Virus record (IMG/VR): IMGVR_UViG_3300033993_001894
Location: 1-48,448 of that record
Direction: 5' to 3' (one strand)
DNA length: 48,448 nt
Source of the DNA: a virus
The notes beneath the pieces were generated by a model that worked only from the letters and a program-made list of their open reading frames with translations, did not search any database and had not been told where the DNA came from. How positions within the stretch are numbered: position 1 is the stretch's first letter; the number at the start of each line of letters is the position of its first letter. A program made the position numbers and the translations under genes. Shown piece after piece: positions 1 through 8,015 of this stretch.

Positions 1-268
1 ATTTGGAAAGTTGGGCAAAGTATTCATTACCGGTCAAGTCATTTCGGAGTGTTCCGTGGTAACCAAAGTCCGATTTGTCCATCATAAATTCCCTAACCTC
101 ATCATATATTACATCAGCAAGGTATTTATCATCACCATATTTGGGTATTGAGGTCTTAATATTAGAGATCAATTCATCGATATCCTCTTCACTGTATCTT
201 CTTCTGATAAATGATGGGAGTTTGGTTTCTTCCCTTAATATTCTTCTTATAGATTCGTGTAGTCTCAT
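1..268 (-). CDS. Partial capsid-targeted protein candidate (C-terminus beyond window)
   Basis: The first 89 residues of a protein that runs off the window's left edge. The ATG at 268 follows the stop of the upstream gene by a few bases, so it closes the 2745-to-1 operon. The N-terminus MRLHESIRRILRE ends in L-R-E, matching the [L/I]xE cleavage consensus of T4-type prohead proteases, a leader shared with many proteins here. The remaining visible part is charged and has no motif I recognise. A role as a packaged internal protein is inference from the leader only. Confidence 0.6.
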   Translation of the reverse strand, partial: MRLHESIRRILREETKLPSFIRRRYSEEDIDELISNIKTSIPKYGDDKYLADVIYDEVREFMMDKSDFGYHGTLRNDLTGNEYFAQLSK

Positions 269-273
269 AATAT

Positions 274-1686
274 TTAAGCCATATTAGTCGTGTCATTTTT
301 ATTAATATCATCACTACCCTTTTCCTTAATTTCATTTTGTGCCAAATCATTAAGTTCTTTTAAAAACACAGTAAGTTTTGGTGTCATACCACCTATTACC
401 CAACAAGCAATCAAACGTTCAAAATCAAGTGATGGTTCATTATTGTTTATTGTTGCCTGTATATGAGTCGAAAGTATACTTAGTGGAATATCCTCACCAA
501 GTTTTATCATATTATTGTCAGTTAAATAACTTCTATATCCTGCTAAGTTTGATAGTTTTTCATTCCAATCACAATTGTATCCACTTTTCCAGTCATCACC
601 AGTAAAATGTTTTTTTAACTTTTCTACATCAATACCTTTAGACTGTAATTCTTTTTTGGTGTCAGCAGGAATTGATTCAGTTTGTGATAAATTTTTAATA
701 TTTACATCATCTTTTCCTTCTAGTTCACCATAATAATCATATGCTGAAGGTAACGCTTGTTGTATAGTTATTGTCGAATTAAGTTTTCGAACTTTTCTCC
801 ATAGTATGTGTTGTATTTCATGAACAAAAGTGTCTTCTGTTTTTTGAGCGACTTTACCTATACCACTTTTTTTATACATTCTAAAATATGATTCCATATT
901 AACACATACTGTGTATTCAGGACAATTACCATTAACATACATATTTGCATTTATTTCTTCCGCCTGTTTAGTATAATCAGTCCACCCTTTTTTTTCTATT
1001 TTATCTAATGCAGATAAATAATCATCAATTACATCACTACCAAGAGTAGTTAAATAATCCCACATTTCCATGTTAGATCTTATCTTTTTTTGTACTGCTG
1101 GAGTTTTCAAATACGATCTCCAATATTTTAGTGCATATTTAAAACTACCATCTAATGTTTTAGGTATTATTACTTTTTTTGCTTCAATATCTTCTTTAGG
1201 TAATAATTTAAATGACATATCAAATACCGTTTGAGCATCAACCTCACAAGTCTTAGCCAACTTAGTACATGTTATAACAATCATTGCCCCAACCGCCTTT
1301 AACATTTTTGGTCCATATCCAGTAGTTTCACCCACATCATACCCTTGTTTTTTTAGTTGTAACCACAATTTATTTACAGTATCTATACCTGATTTTGTGC
1401 CGTATCTCCAATAACCTAAAGCCTTCGCAGTTTGATTACCGAAATCCCAATCTTTAGAAATATTCCAACCAATTGCAATTAAAAAATCTTGTACACCACC
1501 AGCACCTTCATATGGGTTAGGAACTCTTTCATCACTAAAGAATTTTTTTTCTGCAATTTGTTTATAATACCAACATCTTTTACCTGCACTAACCCCTTCA
1601 ACAAGTAATTGACTTTCACTAATAACCCTCTTTACTATTCTATGTAAATCAGATTCAGTTAATTTAATTATTTTTTTCCCATTCAT
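274..1686 (-). CDS. HExxH metallopeptidase-like protein with capsid-targeting leader
   Basis: 470 aa. Residues 1-24 form a basic leader (IKLTESDLHRIVKRVISE) ending in I-S-E, a prohead-protease type site. HEIQH at 289-293 is a zincin HExxH signature and is followed by a helix-like segment, so a zinc metallopeptidase is likely. Residues about 60-135 contain two units resembling peptidoglycan-binding repeats (VQDFL..WDFGNQTAKAL and VNKLWLQLKKQGYDVG...GPKMLKAV); this is a weaker, eye-made match. The start overlaps the stop of the preceding gene by 4 nt (ATGA). If packaged, it could act on the envelope or on host proteins after injection. The substrate is unknown and the third zinc ligand was not identified. 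Confidence 0.7.
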   Translation of the reverse strand: MNGKKIIKLTESDLHRIVKRVISESQLLVEGVSAGKRCWYYKQIAEKKFFSDERVPNPYEGAGGVQDFLIAIGWNISKDWDFGNQTAKALGYWRYGTKSGIDTVNKLWLQLKKQGYDVGETTGYGPKMLKAVGAMIVITCTKLAKTCEVDAQTVFDMSFKLLPKEDIEAKKVIIPKTLDGSFKYALKYWRSYLKTPAVQKKIRSNMEMWDYLTTLGSDVIDDYLSALDKIEKKGWTDYTKQAEEINANMYVNGNCPEYTVCVNMESYFRMYKKSGIGKVAQKTEDTFVHEIQHILWRKVRKLNSTITIQQALPSAYDYYGELEGKDDVNIKNLSQTESIPADTKKELQSKGIDVEKLKKHFTGDDWKSGYNCDWNEKLSNLAGYRSYLTDNNMIKLGEDIPLSILSTHIQATINNNEPSLDFERLIACWVIGGMTPKLTVFLKELNDLAQNEIKEKGSDDINKNDTTNMA

Positions 1687-2072
1687 AATCTCACATTACT
1701 TAAATCTATTGGTTTAACTTCTTCATCATAATAATCGTCACCATCAAAACCATATTTTTTTATTGCACTATCTTGTTCATTTCTTTCTACAACTTCCCAA
1801 CCACGACCATCAAACTCCTCAAAATAAATCCATTGTCCACCCATTTTAGGGTGAACAAACACATCACCACCCGTGTCAATTCCATAGATTTTTAACTCCA
1901 TACCAAATATAACTTCAAGTACTTTTAAAATCTCCTTATTGGTTAAACCCATTGTATCCATATCTGTAACATATGGTGGTTTTACTATAGAAGCAATTTT
2001 TTTATAGAGTTTATCTTCCGCATCTTCTTTTAGTATTTTTTTAACTATATTTTTTATGAGTAATCTATTCAT
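1683..2072 (-). CDS. Leader-bearing protein with one 'PPY' repeat domain
   Basis: 129 aa. Residues 1-16 (MNRLLIKNIVKKILKE) end in L-K-E, a putative prohead-protease cut. The rest is a domain of the form KKIASIVKPPYVTDMDTMG...ILKVLEVIFGMELKIYG, which recurs twice at the C-terminus of the 802-aa protein at 16299-18707. It lies in an operon with other leader-bearing genes, with an ATGA overlap to the next. The domain is not one I recognise; the repeat relationship is visible directly in the residues. Confidence 0.7.
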   Translation of the reverse strand: MNRLLIKNIVKKILKEDAEDKLYKKIASIVKPPYVTDMDTMGLTNKEILKVLEVIFGMELKIYGIDTGGDVFVHPKMGGQWIYFEEFDGRGWEVVERNEQDSAIKKYGFDGDDYYDEEVKPIDLSNVRL

Positions 2073-2073
2073 A

Positions 2074-2745
2074 TTAACTACACTTTCCCCAAGAGAAACT
2101 TCTAACTCTACATCCCTTTTTTGAAGTGATGTTTATATTTAATGCACATAATATAGTTTTAAGTAACCATATACCAATCAGTGTAACTAACACTGCACTC
2201 GCAATAGTTAACACCAATGCAGGCATTGTAAAGGAACCAAATATTGTTACCAACGCCATACTGGTACCAAAGAATTCTTTAAGTACTTCTTCCCCTTCAG
2301 TTTCTTTCTCCGCCTCAGATTTTTTAGATTTAATATTTTTATAAAGTTTTTTAAGATCACCACTACTTAATGTATTAAGGAAATCTACGAACTTATCCAA
2401 ATATTCTTTGATAGTCTTAAGTGCTTCTTCCGCACCGTCTTTGAATTTCTCTCTAACAACCTGTCCGAATTTTTTATCTACATATGCGCCCATATCAGAA
2501 AATTGACATATCTCAGTATTGTCTATGGAATCAACCATACTTTGTTCATCTTGAACAGTTACACCAATCTCATTCATAATTTCCTCACCACCATCAGACT
2601 TTAGTTCATCCATAAATGATTTCATGTTATCATCATCGATATCATATTCTCTAAGTAAAGTTTTCTGTTCACTTTTAGTTACACCCATTTCATATTCGAA
2701 AAGGTATTTAATTTTGTCAATTTGTTGTTCTATATTACGTTTCAT
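2074..2745 (-). CDS. Leader-bearing protein with C-terminal membrane segment
   Basis: 223 aa from the ATG at 2745. Longer in-frame starts run into the upstream terminator at 2783-2805, and the leader motif begins here. MKRNIEQQIDKIKYLFE ends in L-F-E. The central part (about residues 30-140) is acidic and helical. Residues about 160-205 contain hydrophobic stretches (ALVTIFGSFTMPALVLTIASA and VLVTLIGIWLLKTIL) likely to form one or two membrane helices. First gene of the operon that continues to position 1, with an ATATTTATA element at 2758-2766. Function unknown. Confidence 0.65.
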   Translation of the reverse strand: MKRNIEQQIDKIKYLFEYEMGVTKSEQKTLLREYDIDDDNMKSFMDELKSDGGEEIMNEIGVTVQDEQSMVDSIDNTEICQFSDMGAYVDKKFGQVVREKFKDGAEEALKTIKEYLDKFVDFLNTLSSGDLKKLYKNIKSKKSEAEKETEGEEVLKEFFGTSMALVTIFGSFTMPALVLTIASAVLVTLIGIWLLKTILCALNINITSKKGCRVRSFSWGKCS

Positions 2746-2757
2746 ATTTATTTTATA

Positions 2758-2766
2758 TATAAATAT
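2758..2766 (-). promoter_or_regulatory. ATATTTATA element (candidate phage promoter)
   Basis: The coding strand reads ATATTTATA 13 nt before the ATG at 2745. The same element lies upstream of many leader-bearing genes. No Bacteroidota -7/-33 pair is present here. Confidence 0.35.
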
Positions 2767-2782
2767 ACTATTAAACATAAAA

Positions 2783-2805
2783 ATCCGTATGGTTCTCATA
2801 CGGAT
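2783..2805 (-). terminator. Intrinsic terminator of the 4761-2830 operon
   Basis: 9-bp perfect stem (ATCCGTATG with CATACGGAT, 5-nt loop) followed on the minus strand by TTTTTATG. It sits just after the 58-aa gene and before the next operon. Confidence 0.85.
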
Positions 2806-2829
2806 CATTTGTTTCGACATACCAATAAA

Positions 2830-3006
2830 TTAATATTCGGAATTTACATAAGAATCAATAATAATATGTTTATCCTTTAGAACCAATTTAGGGTTGTCCT
2901 TTTCTTTTTCATTCAACTTTTTAGTATATTTTATCATCTCATTTATAATATGAGTATCCCTTAACTTATATACCTCACACAATTTTTTATTGTCTGTTAC
3001 TTCCAT
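2830..3006 (-). CDS. Small hypothetical protein, 58 aa
   Basis: ATG at 3006, starting 6 nt after the stop of the preceding gene; TAA at 2830. The product is charged (MEVTDNKKLCEVYKLRD...), lysine- and glutamate-rich, with no signal peptide. It is the last gene before the terminator at 2783-2805, which supports it being real. No family recognised. Confidence 0.55.
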   Translation of the reverse strand: MEVTDNKKLCEVYKLRDTHIINEMIKYTKKLNEKEKDNPKLVLKDKHIIIDSYVNSEY

Positions 3007-3011
3007 ATCAT

Positions 3012-3263
3012 TTATTTTTCTATATGTTTAACCATTTTGATGTTTAGTGTTGGGGTATCTAACCATTCACCTCCACACATTTTTATAGTACTCATCCCAT
3101 TATTATAAGACGCCACTTGAGTTGCCTCTATTTGTGTACCATCATTCATAATGACTAATTCATCACAAACTTTATCTTCCTCACCTATTGTGTACGTTAA
3201 TAACCCGTATACCAATACTATTGATATCACTAATGTTGTAATAATACTAAATTTTCTTATCAT
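3012..3263 (-). CDS. Membrane-anchored small protein
   Basis: 83 aa. Residues 5-25 (FSIITTLVISIVLVYGLLTYT) form a single N-terminal membrane anchor or uncleaved signal. The exported part has two cysteines (C33, C63) that could pair outside the cytoplasm. It lies 2 nt after the P-loop gene in the 4761-2830 operon. Family unknown. Confidence 0.6.
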   Translation of the reverse strand: MIRKFSIITTLVISIVLVYGLLTYTIGEEDKVCDELVIMNDGTQIEATQVASYNNGMSTIKMCGGEWLDTPTLNIKMVKHIEK

Positions 3264-3265
3264 AA

Positions 3266-3703
3266 TTAATCAATCACATCGGTTAAATACTGACCAGGTC
3301 CTAATTTAACTTTATAAAGATTTTGCCCATCTTGTGATCCCATTGCATCCATCTCATCCATCCAGTCATCCCAATTTTTATCCAATAAAGATACAAATGC
3401 GTCATTATTACCTCTTTCTTTATATCGTTGGATGTACTCATCTTTTAATGATCTATCAGGGTAAACCAATACGAAAGGTATTTCCCTTTTAACTAAAGCA
3501 TCTCTTACATCTTTATGTGAAGATACTAAAATTTTATCCACATTTGGATCTTTAATATTTCTCTCAATATGTTCAATGTAGTTATCAGGAAAGTGTTTTT
3601 TATCAAACTTTGAACTATCACTGTCTAATACATTTTTTTCTGTGGTGTTAAAATAAGTTGTCTTCCCAACACCAGGGAACGCAGAATAAACTTTTGTTTT
3701 CAT
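3266..3703 (-). CDS. P-loop nucleotide kinase-like phage protein
   Basis: 145 aa. A Walker A motif AFPGVGKTT lies at residues 8-16, followed by a D-S-D-S-S-K-F segment and a basic arm (YIQRYKERGN), the pattern of a small family of phage P-loop kinases. It probably binds ATP and may phosphorylate a nucleotide or polynucleotide; the substrate cannot be read from sequence. It shares the operon with small proteins of unknown role. Confidence 0.65.
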   Translation of the reverse strand: MKTKVYSAFPGVGKTTYFNTTEKNVLDSDSSKFDKKHFPDNYIEHIERNIKDPNVDKILVSSHKDVRDALVKREIPFVLVYPDRSLKDEYIQRYKERGNNDAFVSLLDKNWDDWMDEMDAMGSQDGQNLYKVKLGPGQYLTDVID

Positions 3704-3741
3704 ATTTTTATATTATTTTAATCAGTTTGGGAAATATCATC

Positions 3742-4278
3742 TCAAGAATATGTACCTGTTGTGTTAGTAGTATAATTGATGTTACCCGTACCTTGTTTTT
3801 TAGGGTTAGGTACCATTTTATTACCCATAACACATCCACATATGCCACTACCTCCGTTTGATGGGTTACAAGAACAGATAGTCCCATACGGTACTTCGTC
3901 AGGTAACCTACCCAAATGATCCTCAATAGGTTTAGTGCCACAAGGTATTGTTAATATATCACCAAAAGGGTACTTTGGTGTTTGTGTCTCATTTACCTTT
4001 TCGTATGTTTGGTGGAACACGTCTTCTTTACAAGGATAGTATTCACCTTTCACACCTTTTATAATGTAATCCCCAATAGTTGCAACGTGTTCACCTTCCA
4101 TTGTTTTGATGATTAGTCCACCATCAATTCTACTATGATCAATGTAAAAATGATCACCATTTACTGACATAGTTTCATTAACAAATGTATCCGATGTTAG
4201 GAAATCAAACATTTCCCTATGATTCGTACCAGTCCATTGGACTGCATCTATTATTACAGGTTTTTTTCTATATTTCAT
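3742..4278 (-). CDS. Conserved phage protein with KYRKKPV...AVQWTG start
   Basis: 178 aa. The N-terminus (MKYRKKPVIIDAVQWTG) and the GDYIIKGVKGEYYPC segment match a protein common in many phages and prophages, of unknown function. Residues about 130-150 carry a cysteine cluster (C-S-C...C-G-C) in a Gly/Ser-rich stretch, so the C-terminus may bind metal or be disulfide-bonded. The gap to the next gene is 38 nt. An overlapping ORF in another frame at 3708-3941 is a shadow. Confidence 0.7.
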   Translation of the reverse strand: MKYRKKPVIIDAVQWTGTNHREMFDFLTSDTFVNETMSVNGDHFYIDHSRIDGGLIIKTMEGEHVATIGDYIIKGVKGEYYPCKEDVFHQTYEKVNETQTPKYPFGDILTIPCGTKPIEDHLGRLPDEVPYGTICSCNPSNGGSGICGCVMGNKMVPNPKKQGTGNINYTTNTTGTYS

Positions 4279-4280
4279 TA

Positions 4281-4544
4281 CTATATTTTTTTAAATTCTT
4301 TTTCTAACAAACTTAATTCCTCTTTAAGTTTAAGTTCTTCTTTATTTAACATACCGCTGATTGAGTCTTTATCGTAAATATATAATTCACCTGTCATTCC
4401 AGTAGACATCTTAGAGATATTATAGTTTACAGTTACCTTAATACCACAAGTTTGTTGTGACCTCTCTAACTGAGATATCCTATGTTGTAATTTCTCTATT
4501 TTAGAGTGTAAATCCTTCGCAATATTAAATTTCTCAATATTCAT
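4281..4544 (-). CDS. Coiled-coil hypothetical protein, 87 aa
   Basis: The N-terminal 30 residues (LHSKIEKLQHRISQLERS) and the C-terminal 25 (KEELKLKEELSLLEKEFKKI) are heptad-like, with a short beta-rich middle. The start overlaps the upstream stop by 11 nt. No family recognised; possibly a small scaffold or regulator. Confidence 0.55.
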   Translation of the reverse strand: MNIEKFNIAKDLHSKIEKLQHRISQLERSQQTCGIKVTVNYNISKMSTGMTGELYIYDKDSISGMLNKEELKLKEELSLLEKEFKKI

Positions 4545-4761
4545 TTATCTTATCATTTAATTCGTTTATTTTACTATCCACATAATTTTGGATTTCATCT
4601 AATGATGTTAAGAACTTATTCCTAAGTTCATGAAACTTTTCGTCTTTAATCTCTTCGAAACTAGAGTAATGTTTAAAACAATAATCAATACCTTCATTAT
4701 CCATTCGGTACCGAACCATTTGCCAGTCTTCTAATTCTTGATATAACTCATTGCTTTCCAT
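4534..4761 (-). CDS. Hypothetical protein, 75 aa
   Basis: First gene of the operon running to 2830. ATG at 4761 lies 5 nt from the -7 box of a strong host-type promoter (4766-4797), so the message may be nearly leaderless. The product is acidic and helical (MESNELYQELEDWQMVRYRM...) with no known domain. Confidence 0.55.
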   Translation of the reverse strand: MESNELYQELEDWQMVRYRMDNEGIDYCFKHYSSFEEIKDEKFHELRNKFLTSLDEIQNYVDSKINELNDKINEY

Positions 4762-4765
4762 ACGA

Positions 4766-4797
4766 CAAATATAGAGATTATATTTAACAATGTCAAA
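4766..4797 (-). promoter_or_regulatory. Bacteroidota-type promoter
   Basis: The minus strand reads TTTG, a 20-nt spacer, then TATATTTG (consensus TAnnTTTG). It drives the 4761-2830 operon. Confidence 0.8.
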
Positions 4798-4800
4798 TAA

Positions 4801-4825
4801 AAAAACCCACTTTTGGTGGGTTTTT
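4801..4825. terminator. Bidirectional intrinsic terminator
   Basis: AAAAACCCAC, 5-nt loop, GTGGGTTTTT. U-tracts follow on both strands. It ends the 6684-4831 operon on the minus strand. Confidence 0.9.
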
Positions 4826-4830
4826 CGTAT

Positions 4831-5649
4831 TTATTTTTTCTTTGATTTTTCATTCTCCTCAACAAATTCTTCAGGTATCTTAGTGTCCTTTAAAAATTTA
4901 TTATGTGATGCCTTATAAGATTTTTGTGTTTCATCATCAGCATTTTGTGTATATTGCCAATTCCAATATAAGTCTTCATTCACTTTAAAACCATAATAAT
5001 GGTGAACACCCTTTTGTGTTTCAATTACATTTGCACCATTCCAATTCTGTCCAACACATATATACCCAGACTCAATGTCTTTAATAAGATTTGATTCACC
5101 TAACGTAGTATGTCTATTTTGAATCCAAGTTAATCTTTCGATTAGATTTTGGTAGTACATATTTGTTTGTCCCCATCTAACAGATGAAAAGAATACAACT
5201 GCGTCAGACTCAAACAATTCCTTACTGATTTTCCAAAGTTCATCAGACGGTTCGTTAATATTGACCCAACATCTGTGATGTCCTGATGGGTTTTTTGTTT
5301 TATCTTTAAGTAATGCCTTTAATAATCCACAAGAGTTACCTTCTGATCTGGAAACATTACCTTCACAAGGTAATATTTTTAATTCCGTAACATCAATAAA
5401 AGTTGCCTTATCCCCTAATTCTTCCTGTATGTACATTGCCAACAATTTAGATTTAGGTATATCAATATTTTTAGGATCAAACTGATATCTATTAGAACAA
5501 GATAGTATTAAAACCTTATCTTTTTCTTTTAAAACCTCAATAGTCTTCTTTAATTTTTTAAAGGTGTCACTCATACCGAATTTTTCCGATTCAGTAATCA
5601 CACCCATGATAGATTTAATACGACTTATTTCTTCATTTAAGTTACCCAT
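4831..5649 (-). CDS. NAD(P)H-dependent FMN reductase / flavodoxin-fold protein with leader
   Basis: 272 aa. Residues 1-20 (MGNLNEEISRIKSIMGVITE) form a leader ending in I-T-E. The body has the flavodoxin-like pattern: a beta strand plus phosphate-loop segment (VLILSCSNRYQFDP), a strand ending in SDAVVFFSSVRWGQTN, and a long conserved block (LIERLTWIQNRHTTLGE...ICVGQNWNG). These match a flavodoxin/NADPH-FMN reductase family seen in marine T4-like phages. It would bind FMN and move electrons; the physiological partner is unknown. Together with the leader it may be packaged in the head. The C-terminus is lysine-rich. Confidence 0.75.
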   Translation of the reverse strand: MGNLNEEISRIKSIMGVITESEKFGMSDTFKKLKKTIEVLKEKDKVLILSCSNRYQFDPKNIDIPKSKLLAMYIQEELGDKATFIDVTELKILPCEGNVSRSEGNSCGLLKALLKDKTKNPSGHHRCWVNINEPSDELWKISKELFESDAVVFFSSVRWGQTNMYYQNLIERLTWIQNRHTTLGESNLIKDIESGYICVGQNWNGANVIETQKGVHHYYGFKVNEDLYWNWQYTQNADDETQKSYKASHNKFLKDTKIPEEFVEENEKSKKK

Positions 5650-5652
5650 ACA

Positions 5653-6183
5653 TTAACTATATATTATATCACTTAGTTTAGACTTAGACGCCTTTATTAT
5701 TTCACCTTGCCCATTCGGTCTCAATTGACTCATTTGTTTGGCGGTTGACATTGAGTATCTATTTTCATTTTCAAACCATTGCCCATCCTTAAATACAAAT
5801 ATTGGGTACCAATTATATGAATATACTACATACGTCTTACCAACGTATTCTGCATGTGTATTACTACCTTTAAACGGTATTTTACTAGAAACTAAATCTC
5901 TAGCACTACTATTTGCAGATTTAATTTTTTTAGTGGTATTAACGGTTCTATTCAAATCACCATATTCGATGTCACTTTTAAAATTGTTAAGGAATAGTTG
6001 GTACATCTCAAATGCTTCCATACCACTTAAGGTGAAATTACTATTTAAAAATTTTATAACTTTAACGTAATCCGTAGAAGGGACAAAACCTTCTTTTTTA
6101 AGGGTGCTGATAATATATCTATCAAACTTATCTTTCTTATTGTCAACAGTTTCCTTTAATATTTTTTTAATTGTATTTTTCAT
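5653..6183 (-). CDS. Leader-bearing hypothetical protein, 176 aa
   Basis: Leader MNKTIKK-type (MKNTIKKILKE) ending in L-K-E. Residues about 20-75 form a helical domain (YIISTLKKEGF...ALEMYQLFLNNF-like) resembling the N-terminal domain of other leader-bearing proteins here. The C-terminal half is aromatic-rich (TYVVYSYNWYPIFVF) and beta-like. The start is 15 nt after the upstream stop. Function unknown. Confidence 0.6.
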   Translation of the reverse strand: MKNTIKKILKETVDNKKDKFDRYIISTLKKEGFVPSTDYVKVIKFLNSNFTLSGMEAFEMYQLFLNNFKSDIEYGDLNRTVNTTKKIKSANSSARDLVSSKIPFKGSNTHAEYVGKTYVVYSYNWYPIFVFKDGQWFENENRYSMSTAKQMSQLRPNGQGEIIKASKSKLSDIIYS

Positions 6184-6198
6184 AACTTTTATGCTATA

Positions 6199-6684
6199 TT
6201 AACCACCCCATTCATTTTTACAGTAATTTTTTAATCCGTCTGTTCTACCTATTTTAATTACCGCACCTGACTGTTCTTTACTATAAACCTTATTAGATTC
6301 CCATTTTTTTACTAAATCATTTTTCTCATCTTTAGTCAATTTAATTTCATCATATAAACTAATAGCATTTACTGGTTCGGCAACCACATTACCTTTCACT
6401 CTTTGGACTAATTTTTTTATACCCTGAGCAAAATCTCCACCACCCATATAAAATGGTTTTTCAACCTTAACACACCCTAATCTATTTTTATTATCTTTTA
6501 ACCAACCACCAGAAACTTTTATTACGGTATCACCATAAACCATAAAATTTTTATCACCTTCATCTTCATTGTCAGTAACATTTTCAGTTTCTTCAGTATC
6601 TGTTTCAACATCAGATTTAACTTCAGAGGACTCAAATAACATTAACTTTTTGATTCTGTCTATTTCTTCATTTAAATTTTCCAT
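6199..6684 (-). CDS. Leader-bearing hypothetical protein, 161 aa
   Basis: MENLNEEIDRIKKLMLFE is nearly the same leader as the flavodoxin-like protein two genes downstream (MGNLNEEISRIKSIM...) and ends in L-F-E. An acidic linker (about residues 20-45, D/E/T-rich) precedes a small basic domain. It is the first gene of its operon, with an ATATTTATA-like element at 6704-6712. No known domain. Confidence 0.6.
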   Translation of the reverse strand: MENLNEEIDRIKKLMLFESSEVKSDVETDTEETENVTDNEDEGDKNFMVYGDTVIKVSGGWLKDNKNRLGCVKVEKPFYMGGGDFAQGIKKLVQRVKGNVVAEPVNAISLYDEIKLTKDEKNDLVKKWESNKVYSKEQSGAVIKIGRTDGLKNYCKNEWGG

Positions 6685-6703
6685 ATATAAAATATCTTAC
6701 TAC

Positions 6704-6712
6704 ATATAAATA
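6704..6712 (-). promoter_or_regulatory. TATTTATAT element (candidate phage promoter)
   Basis: The coding strand reads TATTTATAT about 20 nt before the ATG at 6684. No host-type -7 box is present. Confidence 0.3.
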
Positions 6713-6728
6713 CTACACAAAAATAAAA

Positions 6729-6750
6729 AATCCACACTTTCGTATGGATT
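6729..6750 (-). terminator. Intrinsic terminator after the SPFH gene
   Basis: A 9-bp stem (AATCCATAC with GTGTGGATT, one U-G pair on the minus strand) followed by TTTTTTATTTTT. The mismatch on the plus strand shows it acts on minus-strand transcripts. Confidence 0.8.
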
Positions 6751-6780
6751 TAATTAAGTTTATATGAGGTATTTTTTATT

Positions 6781-7710
6781 TTAATTCTTTATATTTAAGA
6801 AAGTTCCTGATCCACCAGCCATAGTAGTCGGTAGCGCACCATTCCAAGCAGATGCCTTAACAAACTCAACGTATAAAGGAGTCAATTCCTTTTGTTTAAT
6901 CTTCATTGCGAGTGCTGCTGCGTTTGCATTGATGATAGTTTTTGCGGAGTCACCTCTAGCAATTGCCATCTTTTCTTGTGCCTCTGCTTGTGCCACTAAT
7001 GTTCTTTGTTGTGCGGCTTGTGCCTCTTGTACTGCCTTAGTTTTACCCTCAATAGCCTGTTGTAAAGATGTTGGTGGAATAATATTAGTTCTTAATTGGG
7101 ACACTAAAAACCACTGCTCCACTCTCTTATTACACTCTGCCACAATTGCAGCTTCAAACTGTTCTCTCTGATTAAAAATGGCATCTACTTCCCATCTGTT
7201 TGCCACATCATTAACTGAAGATACAATTGCATTTTTCAACCAACCTTGTTCAATTGCTTTGGTTTCCAATCTTAGATTAACAAACATATCTCCAATAGCA
7301 TCCTCTCTCAAAGAATAGTTAAAGGATGGTTTAATCGTCGCAGCAAACCCACCTTTTGTGATAACAGTTTGTTCATCGTATTCGATGTGTTGTTGGTATA
7401 GGGGGAATTCTTTAACTTGCTCAGTCCAAGAGTTATACATTACCCATCCTGTTTTATACTGATAGTCTGATACACCTCTTTGTCCACCAGTTAGGTTTAT
7501 CTTTAAACCTTTATAACCTGTATCAACCCTTTCAATAGTGAAAGGTTGTACTAACGCAATGATAATGGATAGTAATAAAATACCTATTGGTTTAAGTAAC
7601 CATTTGAGTTGAAACTCATTCCATTTACCACCAGTCATTTGATTTTTTGTTTTGTATGCAGTAAACCCTGCAAATAATAATCCTAAAATAAAAATACTAA
7701 GTCCAATCAT
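6781..7710 (-). CDS. SPFH/prohibitin-family membrane protein
   Basis: 309 aa. Two hydrophobic segments at about residues 3-19 and 42-60, then a band-7/SPFH-like domain (TVITKGGFAATIKPSFNYSL) and a long alanine/glutamine-rich helix (about 220-275: KTKAVQEAQAAQQRTLVAQAEAQEKMAIARGDS) typical of prohibitins and HflK/C. SPFH proteins oligomerise on the inner membrane and regulate proteases or lipid domains. A phage copy could modulate host membrane protein turnover or protect the membrane from superinfection. The start overlaps the stop of the upstream small membrane gene (ATGA), so the two are co-translated. Confidence 0.8.
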   Translation of the reverse strand: MIGLSIFILGLLFAGFTAYKTKNQMTGGKWNEFQLKWLLKPIGILLLSIIIALVQPFTIERVDTGYKGLKINLTGGQRGVSDYQYKTGWVMYNSWTEQVKEFPLYQQHIEYDEQTVITKGGFAATIKPSFNYSLREDAIGDMFVNLRLETKAIEQGWLKNAIVSSVNDVANRWEVDAIFNQREQFEAAIVAECNKRVEQWFLVSQLRTNIIPPTSLQQAIEGKTKAVQEAQAAQQRTLVAQAEAQEKMAIARGDSAKTIINANAAALAMKIKQKELTPLYVEFVKASAWNGALPTTMAGGSGTFLNIKN

Positions 7711-7901
7711 TTTTCTTCTTTTTTGTTTTTAAATAATACATTAATTGTTTCGTCTCCTAAAAATATTAGGGTAATAACCAACAGTGCGAAACCTAAAAGT
7801 TGGATAAACCCATTTACCTCTCTACTTACGATGTACTCACCGTATAATGATGTCATTACCATAAACCCAAACCACATCAATAAAATTTTAAAATATTTCA
7901 T
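7707..7901 (-). CDS. Small two-helix membrane protein
   Basis: 64 aa with two hydrophobic segments (about residues 5-22 and 31-48) and a charged C-terminus ending in KKEEK. ATGA overlap with the SPFH gene suggests a functional pair. It is transcribed from the host-type promoter at 7920-7951. Confidence 0.6.
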   Translation of the reverse strand: MKYFKILLMWFGFMVMTSLYGEYIVSREVNGFIQLLGFALLVITLIFLGDETINVLFKNKKEEK

Positions 7902-7919
7902 ATAAACTTTTTAGTGGTA

Positions 7920-7951
7920 CAAATATAGTATTTTATTTTCATAAAAACAAA
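7920..7951 (-). promoter_or_regulatory. Bacteroidota-type promoter
   Basis: The minus strand reads TTTG, 20 nt, TATATTTG. It drives the SPFH operon (start at 7901). Confidence 0.8.
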
Positions 7952-7967
7952 TAATTAAGCAAAAAAA

Positions 7968-7993
7968 AATCCATATAGAATTCTATATGGATT
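7968..7993 (-). terminator. Intrinsic terminator after the holin gene
   Basis: 26-nt perfect palindrome (13 nt each side) followed on the minus strand by eight T. Only the minus strand has the U-run. Confidence 0.85.
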
Positions 7994-8015
7994 AAAAATA
8001 TTATTTTTTATTTTT

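Noticed and set aside
3708-3941. 77-aa minus-strand ORF overlapping the conserved protein at 3742-4278
   Set aside because: Different frame within a recognised conserved gene; basic, low-complexity shadow translation.
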